Positions 9,208-17,639 of a stretch of 64,000 nucleotides of DNA are shown here, one piece after another. The notes under the pieces were generated by a model. It ran no database searches, had not been told where the DNA came from, and worked only from the letters and a program-made list of their open reading frames with translations. A program made the position numbers and the translations under genes. The DNA is from Mycobacterium asiaticum (GTDB lineage: Bacteria; Actinomycetota; Actinomycetes; Mycobacteriales; Mycobacteriaceae), in the NCBI RefSeq assembly GCF_001673635.1, contig NZ_LZMH01000073.1, positions 1 to 64,000 of the forward strand, in the 5' to 3' direction. Within the stretch, counting starts at the first letter, position 1; each line of letters begins with the position of its first letter.

Positions 9208-9250
9208 AACGCTACCTACCGTATCGTAATTACCCCGCAAAGGAAGCATC

Positions 9251-10369
9251 GTGGCCAATGAACCGGCGGTCGAAGAGATAGGCCGCATGCAACGCTCGAG
9301 CCGCGACACCGCCACCGTCCCGAGCCTGATATCGCAATGGCTGTCGACCGTGCTTCCCGTTGCCCCGGAGGTCACCGTGGAAAGCGGTGTGGACTCGACG
9401 GGCATGTCCTCGGAGACCATCATCCTGACGGCCCGGTGGGAAGGCCAGGAGCAGAAGCTGGTGGCGCGCGTAGCCCCCACCACCCAGGATGTGCCGGTCT
9501 TCCCCACCTATCGCCTCGACCATCAATTCGAAGTCATCCGCCAAGTCGGCGAGCTGACCGATGTCCCGGTCCCCAGAGTCCGCTGGATCGAGAACACCGG
9601 CGAGGTGCTGGGCGCCCCGTTCTTCCTGATGGACTACGTTGACGGCGTGGTGCCGCCCGACGTCATGCCGTATACGTTCGGCGGCAACTGGTTTGCCGAC
9701 GCACCCGCCGATCAACAGCGCAAGCTGCAAGACGCCAGCGTCAAGGTACTGGCCACGCTGCATTCGATCCCTCAGGCCGAGAAGACGTTTGGTTTCCTCA
9801 CCGAGGGACTGACCGGTGAAACCGCGCTGCGCAGGCATTTCAACTGGGTCAAGTCCTGGTACGAATTCGCGGTCCCGGACATCGGCCGGTCGCCACTGGT
9901 CGAACGCAGCCTGCAGTGGCTGCAAGACAATTGGCCCAAGGATGCCGACGCCCGCGAATCCGTCCTGCTGTGGGGCGACGCCCGGGTGGGCAACGTGTTG
10001 TACCGGGACTTCGAACCCGTCGCGGTGCTGGACTGGGAAATGGTGACACTGGGCCCGCGCGAACTCGACGTGGCCTGGATGATCTACGCGCACAAAGTCT
10101 TTGAGGAACTGGCCGGTCTGGCTACGCTGCCGGGTCTGCCGCAGGTGATGCGCGAGGAGGACGTGCGCGCCACGTATCAGCAACTCACTGGCGTGGAACT
10201 GGACGACCTGCAGTGGTTCTACGCGTATTCGGGAGTCATGTGGGCTTGCGTGTTCATGCGTACCGGCGCGCGGCGGGTGCACTTCGGTGAAGCCGAGAAA
10301 CCCGACGACGTGGAATCGCTGTTCTACCACGCCGGATTGATGAAACGGTTCATCGGAGAGGATCAGTGA
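9251..10369 (+). CDS. Aminoglycoside phosphotransferase-fold protein (Rv3168-like)
   Basis: A 372-residue APH/choline-kinase-fold protein. The Brenner-type catalytic loop reads WGDARVGNVLY at about residue 240, with Asp and Asn conserved and Trp replacing the usual His. The metal-binding motif is VLDWEMVTLGPRELDVAW at about 257-275. Proteins of this type often sit beside acyl-CoA dehydrogenases or lipid genes, and antibiotic inactivation should not be assumed. GTG 9251 is preceded by AAAGGAAG at proper spacing. The stop overlaps the next gene's start region, so the two form an operon, as Rv3168-Rv3169 do. Confidence 0.88.
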   Translation: MANEPAVEEIGRMQRSSRDTATVPSLISQWLSTVLPVAPEVTVESGVDSTGMSSETIILTARWEGQEQKLVARVAPTTQDVPVFPTYRLDHQFEVIRQVGELTDVPVPRVRWIENTGEVLGAPFFLMDYVDGVVPPDVMPYTFGGNWFADAPADQQRKLQDASVKVLATLHSIPQAEKTFGFLTEGLTGETALRRHFNWVKSWYEFAVPDIGRSPLVERSLQWLQDNWPKDADARESVLLWGDARVGNVLYRDFEPVAVLDWEMVTLGPRELDVAWMIYAHKVFEELAGLATLPGLPQVMREEDVRATYQQLTGVELDDLQWFYAYSGVMWACVFMRTGARRVHFGEAEKPDDVESLFYHAGLMKRFIGEDQ

Positions 10370-11484
10370 TGCTAGGCCCACTCGACGAGTACCCGGTCCA
10401 TCAGCTCCCCCAGCCGATCGCCTGGCCCGGTTCCTCCGACCGCAACTTCTACGACCGCTCCTACTTCAACGCCCACGACCGCACCGGCGACATCTTCGTG
10501 ATCACCGGCATCGGTTACTACCCCAACTTGGGCGTCAAGGATGCGTTCCTGTTGATCAGACGCGGCGACACCCAGACGGCGGTGCACCTGTCCGACGCGA
10601 TCGACCAGGACCGGCTGCACCAACACGTCAACGGCTACCGGGTCGAGGTCATCGAGCCGTTGCGGAAACTGCGCATCGTTCTCGATGAAACCGAGGGCAT
10701 CGCAGCCGATCTCACCTGGGAAGGGCTGTTCGACGTCGTCCAGGAGCAACCGCACATCCTGCGCTCGGGAAACAGGGTGACGCTCAACGCGCAACGGTTC
10801 GCCCAGCTGGGTAGCTGGAGCGGGCACCTGTCGGTTGACGGCACAGACATCAAAGTCGACCCCGCCCGGTGGATCGGCAGTCGGGACCGATCCTGGGGCA
10901 TCCGCCCGATCGGTGAACCCGAACCCGCGGGGCGCCCGGCCGATCCGCCGTTCGAGGGCATGTGGTGGCTCTACGTGCCAATCGCGTTCGACGACTTCGC
11001 CATCGTGTTGATCATCCAGGAGGAGCCGAGCGGATTCCGCTCGCTCAACGACTGCACCCGGGTGTGGCGCGACGGCCGGGTCGAGCAGCTGGGCTGGCCG
11101 CGGGTGAAGATTCACTACCGTTCGGGCACCCGCATCCCGACCGGAGCGACCATCGATGCAACCCGCCCCGACGGCACCCCGGTCCACTTCGACGTGGAAT
11201 CCAAACTGCCGGTGCCGATCCACGTGGGCGGCGGCTACGGCGGCGATTCGGACTGGCTGCACGGCATGTGGAAGGGCGAGAAGTTCGTCGAACGGCTCAC
11301 CTACAACATGACCGATCCGGCGATCGTCGGCCGCTCCGGTTTCGGTGTGATCGACCACGTCGGTCGGGCCGTGTGCCGCGACGGCGACGCCGACCCGGTC
11401 GAAGGCTGGGGTCTGTACGAGCACGGTGCGCTGGGCCGGCACGACCCGTCGGGCTTCGCCGACTGGTTAACCGTCGCGCCCTAG
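10366..11484 (+). CDS. Conserved protein (Rv3169-like)
   Basis: A 372-residue protein with tryptophan- and glycine-rich beta-sheet character (SYFNAHDRTGD-like segments, RWIGSRDRSWGIRPIG, WWLYVPIAFDDF). No signal peptide or membrane segment is seen. It begins at GTG 10366 or ATG 10369, overlapping the preceding stop, so it is cotranslated with the phosphotransferase-fold gene. The pattern resembles lipocalin-like or DUF7064-type proteins common in mycobacteria and Rv3169, but no reaction can be assigned. Its 3' end overlaps the convergent LLM gene by 18 bp. Confidence 0.8.
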   Translation: MMLGPLDEYPVHQLPQPIAWPGSSDRNFYDRSYFNAHDRTGDIFVITGIGYYPNLGVKDAFLLIRRGDTQTAVHLSDAIDQDRLHQHVNGYRVEVIEPLRKLRIVLDETEGIAADLTWEGLFDVVQEQPHILRSGNRVTLNAQRFAQLGSWSGHLSVDGTDIKVDPARWIGSRDRSWGIRPIGEPEPAGRPADPPFEGMWWLYVPIAFDDFAIVLIIQEEPSGFRSLNDCTRVWRDGRVEQLGWPRVKIHYRSGTRIPTGATIDATRPDGTPVHFDVESKLPVPIHVGGGYGGDSDWLHGMWKGEKFVERLTYNMTDPAIVGRSGFGVIDHVGRAVCRDGDADPVEGWGLYEHGALGRHDPSGFADWLTVAP

Positions 11485-12531
11485 TGTCGATCGCGAGGGC
11501 GGCGTAGCCGGGCGAAGCGGGTCGTCACCATCGTGCCTGAGTGCGTCGATGATCTCGGCCAGCGTGGACAGGCCAATCGGCGCCGCCTGATACAGGAACA
11601 CGCTGTCCGCCACACCGTCCACACGGTCGCGGATATGCGCAGCGATCTGGGCGGGAGTGCCGCACGCCGCGATGGTGTGCATCATCTCGTCGTCGATCAA
11701 TCCGGCCATCTCCTGCCAACGGCCCTGCTTGGACATCGCGTTGAGCTCGGGCTGCAGGTCCTCCCAACCATGTGCGGCGAGCACCGGACGGTAGGCGGGG
11801 GTGGACCCGTAGAACGCCAGCAGTCGACGGGTACCGGCGGCCGCCCGCTCCAATGCCTCTTCGGTGTCGCCGGCCGACACGATGATCTCCGGGATGATCG
11901 TGAAGTCCTCGGGCCGTCGCCCACTGGCCTGCAGACCGGCCCGCACCGCCGGCAGCGTGTTCGTCTGCAGGAACCGCTTGGACCCGAACGGCATCACCAG
12001 CAGGCCGTCGGCATGTTCGGCCGTGGCCCGGGTCAGCCGGGGACCCAGTGCGCCCACGAAGATCGGCGGTGGCCCATGAGGATTCGGGCCGGGATTGAAG
12101 GTCGGTGTCATCAGTGTGTGCCGGTAGTAGTCGCCGCGAAAGTCCAAGCGGCCACCGGTGTTCCACGCTTCGAAGATGGCGCGCAAAGCCGCGATCAACT
12201 CGGTCATCCGCGCCACGGGCCGGTCGAACTCGGCGCCGAATCGCTTCTCGATCTGCGGCCGGATCTGCGTGCCGAGTCCCAGGGTGAACCGCCCGCCGCT
12301 GAGCAACTGGTGGTCGTTGGCCTGATGCGCCAGGTGTACCGGATTCCGCGGGAACGCGATCGCCACGTTGGTCATCAGGTCCAGCCCGCCCACGGTGGCG
12401 GCCAACGTCAACGGCGCGAACACGTCGTGCGGGCCCTCAAAGGTGGCGACACCGCTTGCGCCGGCGTCGCGCAGCTCACGCGCCCGTTCGGCCGCATCGG
12501 CAAGGCCATACAACGCGGTGAAGACTTTCAA
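11467..12531 (-). CDS. LLM-class F420-dependent oxidoreductase
   Basis: A luciferase-like monooxygenase-fold protein of about 354 residues. Family signs are ATVGGLDLMTNVAIAFPRNP, HQANDHQLLSGGRFTLGLGT and the C-terminal SVFLYQA segment. Mycobacterial members use cofactor F420 to oxidise or reduce diverse substrates. The start is uncertain: TTG at 12529-12531 (LKVFTALYG) has GAGG eight bases upstream and fits family length. A longer ATG at 12589-12591 would add an unconvincing leader. It lies between the Rv3169-like gene and aofH, where M. tuberculosis has no such gene. Confidence 0.85.
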   Translation of the reverse strand: MKVFTALYGLADAAERARELRDAGASGVATFEGPHDVFAPLTLAATVGGLDLMTNVAIAFPRNPVHLAHQANDHQLLSGGRFTLGLGTQIRPQIEKRFGAEFDRPVARMTELIAALRAIFEAWNTGGRLDFRGDYYRHTLMTPTFNPGPNPHGPPPIFVGALGPRLTRATAEHADGLLVMPFGSKRFLQTNTLPAVRAGLQASGRRPEDFTIIPEIIVSAGDTEEALERAAAGTRRLLAFYGSTPAYRPVLAAHGWEDLQPELNAMSKQGRWQEMAGLIDDEMMHTIAACGTPAQIAAHIRDRVDGVADSVFLYQAAPIGLSTLAEIIDALRHDGDDPLRPATPPSRSTLGRDG

Positions 12532-12615
12532 TGCTCCTACCTCAGGTACGTGATGGGGGACGGCGGGGCAAAAAGAACAGTACGGAACCACCCGTGATGC
12601 TGTTGACTAGAGGAC

Positions 12616-13962
12616 GTGACAAACCCCCCACGGACTGTCGATGTCGTCGTGGTGGGCGCCGGCTTCGCCGGGCTTGCCGCAGCTCGCGAACTGACGCAAC
12701 AAGGTCACGACGTGTTGGTACTCGAAGGCCGCGACCGCGTTGGCGGGCGTTCGTTCACCGGTAGCGTCGCCGGCCTGCCCATCGACCTGGGCGGCTCGTT
12801 CGTCGGCCCCACCCAGGACGCCGTCAAAGCCCTCGCAGCTGACCTGCGGATCCCGACCACACCGACCCATTACGAGGGCAAGAACGTCATCCGCTGGCGC
12901 GGCTCCTCGCGCCCCTACCGGGGCACCATCCCCCGGCTCTCGCTGCTCGGCCTGCTCGATATCGCGCGATTACAGTGGCAATTCGAGCGGATCTCCCGCA
13001 CCGTGCCGGTGGCGGCACCCTGGAATGCGCGGCGGGCGCAGCAACTCGACGAGTTGTCACTGGCCCAGTGGTTGCGCCTGATCCGCGCCACCGCCTCCTC
13101 GCATGACCTGATGGCGATCATGACCCGGGTGACCTGGGGATGTGAGCCCGACGACGTGTCGTTGCTGCACGCCGCGCGCTATGTCCGCGCGGCCGGCGGT
13201 ATGAACCGGTTGCTCGATACCCGAAACGGCGCGCAGGAGGACCATTTTCCGGGTGGCACTCAACAGATCGCCTTGGCCGTGGCTGCCGAACTCGGCGACC
13301 GGGTGCTGCTCAACGCACCCGTTCGTCGTATCGACCGGCACGGCTCGGGCGTCACGCTCGCCACCGAGCAAGGCCAGGTCGAGGCCGGCTTCGTGATCGT
13401 CGCCGTCCCACCCGCCCACCGGGCCGCCATCGAGTTCAATCCCCCGCTGCCGCCCGAATACAAGCAACTCGCCAACAACTGGCCCCAGGGCCGGCTCAGC
13501 AAGGCCTACGCGGCGTACCCGACACCGTTCTGGCGAAAGAACGGATTTTCCGGCCAGTCCTTGTCTGACCAGGGCCCGGTGTTCATCACCTTCGACCTGA
13601 GCCCGCACCCCGACGGCCCCGGCCTGCTGCTGGGTTTCGTCGATTCCCGCAGCTTCGACTCGCTGTCACCCGATCAGCGCCGCCGCGAGGCGCTGCAGTG
13701 CTTCGCCGCGCTGTTCGGGGATGAAGCATTCCAACCCCTCGACTATGCCGACCACCGTTGGGGCGCAGAGCAATTCGCACCCGGCGGCCCGACTGCCGCG
13801 GTGCCGCCCGGTTCGTGGACGAAGTACGGACGGGTGCTGCGCGCACCGGTCGGCCCTATCCATTGGGCCGGTACCGAGACGGCTGACAATTGGACCGGGT
13901 ACTTCGACGGCGCGGTCAGATCCGGCCAGCGTGCCGCTGCCGAAGTAGCTGCGTTGCTATGA
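12616..13962 (+). CDS. aofH: Flavin-containing monoamine oxidase
   Basis: A 448-residue amine oxidase. The FAD-binding VVVGAGFAGLAAARELTQQG is near residue 7, followed by RVGGRSFTG. The C-terminal FAD contact motif is HWAGTETADNWTGYFDGA near residue 415. These match the MAO/AofH family, which oxidises primary amines to aldehydes with H2O2 release. GTG 12616 is the first start after the divergent LLM gene. No Tat signal is seen, unlike the second amine oxidase at 15061. The position before hpx matches Rv3170. Confidence 0.92.
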   Translation: MTNPPRTVDVVVVGAGFAGLAAARELTQQGHDVLVLEGRDRVGGRSFTGSVAGLPIDLGGSFVGPTQDAVKALAADLRIPTTPTHYEGKNVIRWRGSSRPYRGTIPRLSLLGLLDIARLQWQFERISRTVPVAAPWNARRAQQLDELSLAQWLRLIRATASSHDLMAIMTRVTWGCEPDDVSLLHAARYVRAAGGMNRLLDTRNGAQEDHFPGGTQQIALAVAAELGDRVLLNAPVRRIDRHGSGVTLATEQGQVEAGFVIVAVPPAHRAAIEFNPPLPPEYKQLANNWPQGRLSKAYAAYPTPFWRKNGFSGQSLSDQGPVFITFDLSPHPDGPGLLLGFVDSRSFDSLSPDQRRREALQCFAALFGDEAFQPLDYADHRWGAEQFAPGGPTAAVPPGSWTKYGRVLRAPVGPIHWAGTETADNWTGYFDGAVRSGQRAAAEVAALL

Positions 13963-14934
13963 GCTGATCAACCGGAAGCGGTCGTGCCGGGCCATGGCTG
14001 ATTCGGCCAGGCCACGAAGTTCCCGGTTGACCTCCGCCGGCCGTTCCAGCATCGAGCAGTGACCGCCGGGCAGTTCGACCAGGCCGATGACATTAGGTGC
14101 GTCGCGCGCGATCCGGCGGGAGTGACTGATCGGTGTCAGCCGGTCCCGCTGGCTGCCGATGACAAGCGTCGGCACCGTCAGTCCGTCGAGGCTGAGGTAA
14201 CGCGACCCCACCTCGGCCATCAGCATCCGGGCGCAACCGCCGCGCCCCGCCGGGGAGGTCTGCTCAAAGAGTTCGTACACGAGCCGGGCGGTGGCAGGAT
14301 CGGTGCCCGCGCCGACCGCCATCATCGCCACCAGGTGCTGGCTCGGTATCCGGGCGAGCGCGGGAAGCGGCAGTCCCCCAACGGCATTGATCAGGGTGCG
14401 GCCGGCCAGCACACGGGCCGGCGACAAACCCCGCGGCACCGACAGCAACTTGATCTGGCGCAGCAGGTCCCCGCTGGCCGTATTGATCAGCGCAACCGCA
14501 TCGGCTCGCCGCGCGACCTTGTGCCGGTAGCGCGCCGACCAGGCCTGGATGGTCATGCCGCCCATCGAGTGCCCGGCGATCACCGCACGCTCGTACGGGG
14601 CGAGTGCGGCATCCAGCACGCAATCGAGGTCGGAGGCAAGGTGTTTGAGGCTGTAGCCGCCACGCCGCGGCACGCCGCTGCGGCCATGGCCGCGATGATC
14701 GAATGCGATGACGCGATATTCGGTTGCCAAATCAGCGATCTGATAGGCCCAGGCCCGGATGGCACAGACGATGCCGTGCGTCAAAACGATCGGGTAGCCG
14801 TCCGGCGGCCCGAACACCTCCGCGTGCAGCGTGGTGCCGTCGGCCGCGCGGACCGAAAGGATGCGGCTGGGCGGTAGGTCGACGGGCAGTTGCTGACCCG
14901 ATCTGCCACGGTCAGTGGACTTTCGAGCACTCAT
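13957..14934 (-). CDS. hpx: Alpha/beta hydrolase, non-haem haloperoxidase-like (Rv3171c-like)
   Basis: A 325-residue alpha/beta-hydrolase. It has the oxyanion motif LTHGIVCAIRAW near residue 51, the nucleophile elbow GHSMGG at about 120-125, the acid in SQRDRLTPI and the catalytic His in PGGHCSML near residue 296. The family includes cofactor-free haloperoxidases and general esterases, and the true substrate is unknown. It converges with aofH with a six-base overlap at the stop codons. The divergent Tat-exported amine oxidase starts 126 bp upstream. Confidence 0.88.
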   Translation of the reverse strand: MSARKSTDRGRSGQQLPVDLPPSRILSVRAADGTTLHAEVFGPPDGYPIVLTHGIVCAIRAWAYQIADLATEYRVIAFDHRGHGRSGVPRRGGYSLKHLASDLDCVLDAALAPYERAVIAGHSMGGMTIQAWSARYRHKVARRADAVALINTASGDLLRQIKLLSVPRGLSPARVLAGRTLINAVGGLPLPALARIPSQHLVAMMAVGAGTDPATARLVYELFEQTSPAGRGGCARMLMAEVGSRYLSLDGLTVPTLVIGSQRDRLTPISHSRRIARDAPNVIGLVELPGGHCSMLERPAEVNRELRGLAESAMARHDRFRLISS

Positions 14935-15060
14935 CGTCGCTCCCCCCTCGGCGGCTCCGTTGCCGCCCTCCGGTGTCCCGCGAGTTTACCCGCACGCGAT
15001 GTGCGGCCAATCACATTCCAAGAACACAAAACGGTAACGGCGTATGGGACCCTGACACTC

Positions 15061-16398
15061 GTGTCCCCCATGTCCCGTCGGGACTTCCTGGCGGCAAGTG
15101 CCGTCATGGCGGGTGCCGGGCTGGCCGCGGGCTGCGAACCGCGTCCGGTGGATAACAAGTCGGTCCTGGTCATCGGTGCCGGCATGGCGGGGTTGGCAGC
15201 GGCGCGCAGCCTCGCCGACGCGGGCCGGCCGGTGCGGATCATCGAGGCCCGCAACCGGATCGGCGGGCGGATCGACACAAATCGCGAATGGGGCACAGCG
15301 CTGGAAATGGGCGCGTCGTGGATCCACGGCACCACGAACAACCCGCTGCTGGAACTGGCCGACAAGGTGCACGCCCAGATCGTGCCGACCGACTACAACC
15401 ACCCGGTCAAACTCGCGATCGACCAGCCCTTGCAACCGATCACCTTCGACGCCAAAGCATGGCGCGACCTCGTGTCCGACGCGCGTGAGGAGGCCGTGGG
15501 CGGCAGCCTCGGTGCCGCCGTCGCCGCGCAGGCCGACCGCGAGGAACTCTCCGACCGGGAACGTGCCGAGCTTGCTTACTACGTCACCACCGAGATCGAA
15601 GACGAGTACGCCGCCGACGCAGACCAGCTCTCGGTCAGCACGTTCGACCAGGGCAGCTATACCGGCGGCCCGCAGTCCGTGGTGACCAGCGGCTACGACG
15701 CATTCCCGCACTCGCTGGCCGACGGCCTCCAGATCATCTTCAATGCTGTTGTCAATTCTGTTGCTCAACAAGGTGATTCGATTACCGTGCGAGCCGGCGA
15801 CAGAATATTCCACGGACCCGCAGCCATTATCACGGTGCCGCTCGGTGTGCTGAAATCCGGGGCGATCACGTTCGACCCGCCGCTGCCGGAGGCACACGCT
15901 CATGCCGTGACCGCATTGGGATTCGGTGTGCTGTCCAAGAGCTATTTCCGGTTCCGGCAGCGCAATTGGGATCAGGAGAACGCCTTCTACCAGTATCTGG
16001 GCGCGGCGGATAACCGATGGGCGCAGTGGTTCACCCTCCCCGCCGCGGCCGGACCAATTGTGTTGGCGTTCAATCCCGGTCGCACCGGGCGATACGTGGA
16101 ATCGGCTCCGCCCGCCGAGCTGCTGGCCGGGGCAGCACCCATCGCCCAACAGCTGTTCGGCGCCGACCTCGTCGACGTCCGATCCTCGAGGTGGACAGTC
16201 GACCCCTATGCCCTGGGTTCGTACTCCTACCACGCGCCCGGTTCCGGGCCCGAGGACCGGCGTCGGCTGCAGGAACCGGTCAGCGACCGCATCTACCTGG
16301 CCGGTGAGGCGGTGGGTTCGGACAACCCCGCGACCGTCCACGGCGCGCTGCTCAGCGGCCGGCACGCGGCAGCCGAATTGCTGCGCCGCCTGGGCTGA
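15061..16398 (+). CDS. Tat-exported flavin amine oxidase (putative lipoprotein)
   Basis: A 445-residue flavin amine oxidase. The N-terminus MSRRDFLAASAVMAGAGLA has a twin-arginine motif and is followed by LAAGC, a lipobox, so the enzyme is probably exported folded and lipid-anchored. FAD motifs are VLVIGAGMAGLAAARSLADA and RIGGRIDTN, and the C-terminal motif is IYLAGEAVGSDNPATVHGA. It resembles polyamine oxidase/LSD1-like enzymes. GTG 15061 or ATG 15070 begins the signal; upstream in-frame codons lack signal character. It is separated from aofH by the convergent hpx gene and is not a close copy of aofH. Confidence 0.88.
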   Translation: MSPMSRRDFLAASAVMAGAGLAAGCEPRPVDNKSVLVIGAGMAGLAAARSLADAGRPVRIIEARNRIGGRIDTNREWGTALEMGASWIHGTTNNPLLELADKVHAQIVPTDYNHPVKLAIDQPLQPITFDAKAWRDLVSDAREEAVGGSLGAAVAAQADREELSDRERAELAYYVTTEIEDEYAADADQLSVSTFDQGSYTGGPQSVVTSGYDAFPHSLADGLQIIFNAVVNSVAQQGDSITVRAGDRIFHGPAAIITVPLGVLKSGAITFDPPLPEAHAHAVTALGFGVLSKSYFRFRQRNWDQENAFYQYLGAADNRWAQWFTLPAAAGPIVLAFNPGRTGRYVESAPPAELLAGAAPIAQQLFGADLVDVRSSRWTVDPYALGSYSYHAPGSGPEDRRRLQEPVSDRIYLAGEAVGSDNPATVHGALLSGRHAAAELLRRLG

Positions 16399-16407
16399 CG
16401 CTGTTTC

Positions 16408-16785
16408 TCAGTAACTTTCGAACGCCGCCGCGGTGCGCCAGCTCGGCCAGGTGGTCTCCCACACTCGGTAAATCCGCCCGTCGCGATAGGCGGCGATGAG
16501 CACGACCTCGATCCGGGTGGGCTGCTCACCGGGCCGTGCCGTCGTGATCCATACCCGTCCGGCAACCTTGTCCGCGGCTTGCACCCAGGCCTGGTCGTCG
16601 TACTCGACCTGATAGGTGATGGCGGTCGCGTACAGCTTCCTATGGCTGTCGCGGAACGCGGCGAGATCCTGACTGAGACCGTCGGAGGTCATCACGAAGT
16701 CCGGGTGGTAGTAGTGCTCGATCAGGTCGGCATTCTTGGCAACGACCATTCGGTCGAACATCTCACGAAGCAGCGCGACGGACAC
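16408..16785 (-). CDS. SnoaL/NTF2-like protein
   Basis: A 125-residue single-domain protein with the SnoaL/NTF2 pattern: LREMFDRMVVAKNADLIEHY at the start, HPDFVMTSDG, and a C-terminal beta segment GRIYRVWETTWPSW. Such folds act as small isomerases, polyketide cyclases or binding proteins. It stands nine bases downstream of the trkA-type gene on the same strand and may be cotranscribed with it. No catalytic role can be assigned. Confidence 0.78.
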   Translation of the reverse strand: MSVALLREMFDRMVVAKNADLIEHYYHPDFVMTSDGLSQDLAAFRDSHRKLYATAITYQVEYDDQAWVQAADKVAGRVWITTARPGEQPTRIEVVLIAAYRDGRIYRVWETTWPSWRTAAAFESY

Positions 16786-16794
16786 CGCGCCAGC

Positions 16795-17499
16795 CTAAGA
16801 CGGGTTGATGGGCAAGCGGGCACGTCTGGCCCGGTTGATCGCCGTCCACAAGGCACGCTCACGGGCGTTGTCGGCGATGAAGAGCATCTCGTCGCCCGCC
16901 TCCAGAACATCGTCGGGCCCCGGAACGATTACGGCGTCACCCCGCACCACGCTCACCAGGCCGGTGTTCTTCGGCAGCTTCAGCTCCGCCACCTGCTGAC
17001 CGACCAGAGGGTTGTCGTCCGGAAGGGTCAATTTGGTCAAGGCAGTCCGGCCCTCGCGCAGTCCCATCAAGCGGACCAGGTGGCCCACGTCGATCGCGCC
17101 CTCGATGCCGGCCACCATGGCACCCGGGGTTGAGACCGCGACGTCGATGCCCCACGACTGGCCGAACAGCCACTCATTGCGGACGTCGTTGATCCTGGCC
17201 ACCACCCTGGGCACACCGAACTCGGACTTGGCCAGCAGGCCCACGACCAGGTTGGCCTTATCGTCGCCGGTCGCCGCGATCAGCACATCGCACGTCTGCA
17301 CGCCGGCTTCCTCCAACGAAGACATCTCGCAGGCGTCGGCATAGAGCCAGTCAGCGTCGGGGACCTTGTGCGGCTCGAAGTTGCGGCGCTGGCGTTCGAT
17401 CAGCAGGATCTTGTGCCCGGCGTCCAGCAGCTCTTGGGCAACGGAGCGGCCGACATTGCCGGCGCCGGCAATCCCGATCCGTAACTTCCGCTTGGCCAC
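16795..17499 (-). CDS. TrkA-type K+ channel/transporter regulatory subunit (RCK)
   Basis: A 234-residue RCK protein. The TrkA_N Rossmann motif IGIAGAGNVGRSVAQELLDA is near residues 6-25, with IERQ as the acidic end of beta-2 and the DVLIAATGDDKANLV segment. A TrkA_C domain follows (LPDDNPLVGQQVAELKLP). It binds NAD(H) or nucleotides and gates K+ transport. GTG 17497-17499 (VAKRKLRIG) is chosen over longer readings. It is divergent from the antiporter at 17640, which carries its own TrkA_C domain, so both likely serve K+ homeostasis. Confidence 0.88.
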   Translation of the reverse strand: MAKRKLRIGIAGAGNVGRSVAQELLDAGHKILLIERQRRNFEPHKVPDADWLYADACEMSSLEEAGVQTCDVLIAATGDDKANLVVGLLAKSEFGVPRVVARINDVRNEWLFGQSWGIDVAVSTPGAMVAGIEGAIDVGHLVRLMGLREGRTALTKLTLPDDNPLVGQQVAELKLPKNTGLVSVVRGDAVIVPGPDDVLEAGDEMLFIADNARERALWTAINRARRARLPINPS

Positions 17500-17639
17500 A
17501 CCCCATCTTTGCGTATGACTGTGCACCGAGCGGGCCGTAGGTCCGGGCTGATCTAATGACAGCACGCCGAAGTCGGCGCCCCCGTCCGTACAAGCCGTGG
17601 CAGCCATCGCTGCCGCGGTCGCGTGTGAACTGGAACAAA

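Noticed and set aside
9251..10369. Aminoglycoside resistance gene
   Set aside because: The catalytic loop is WGDARVGN and the gene sits in a conserved chromosomal operon; the fold alone does not show antibiotic inactivation.
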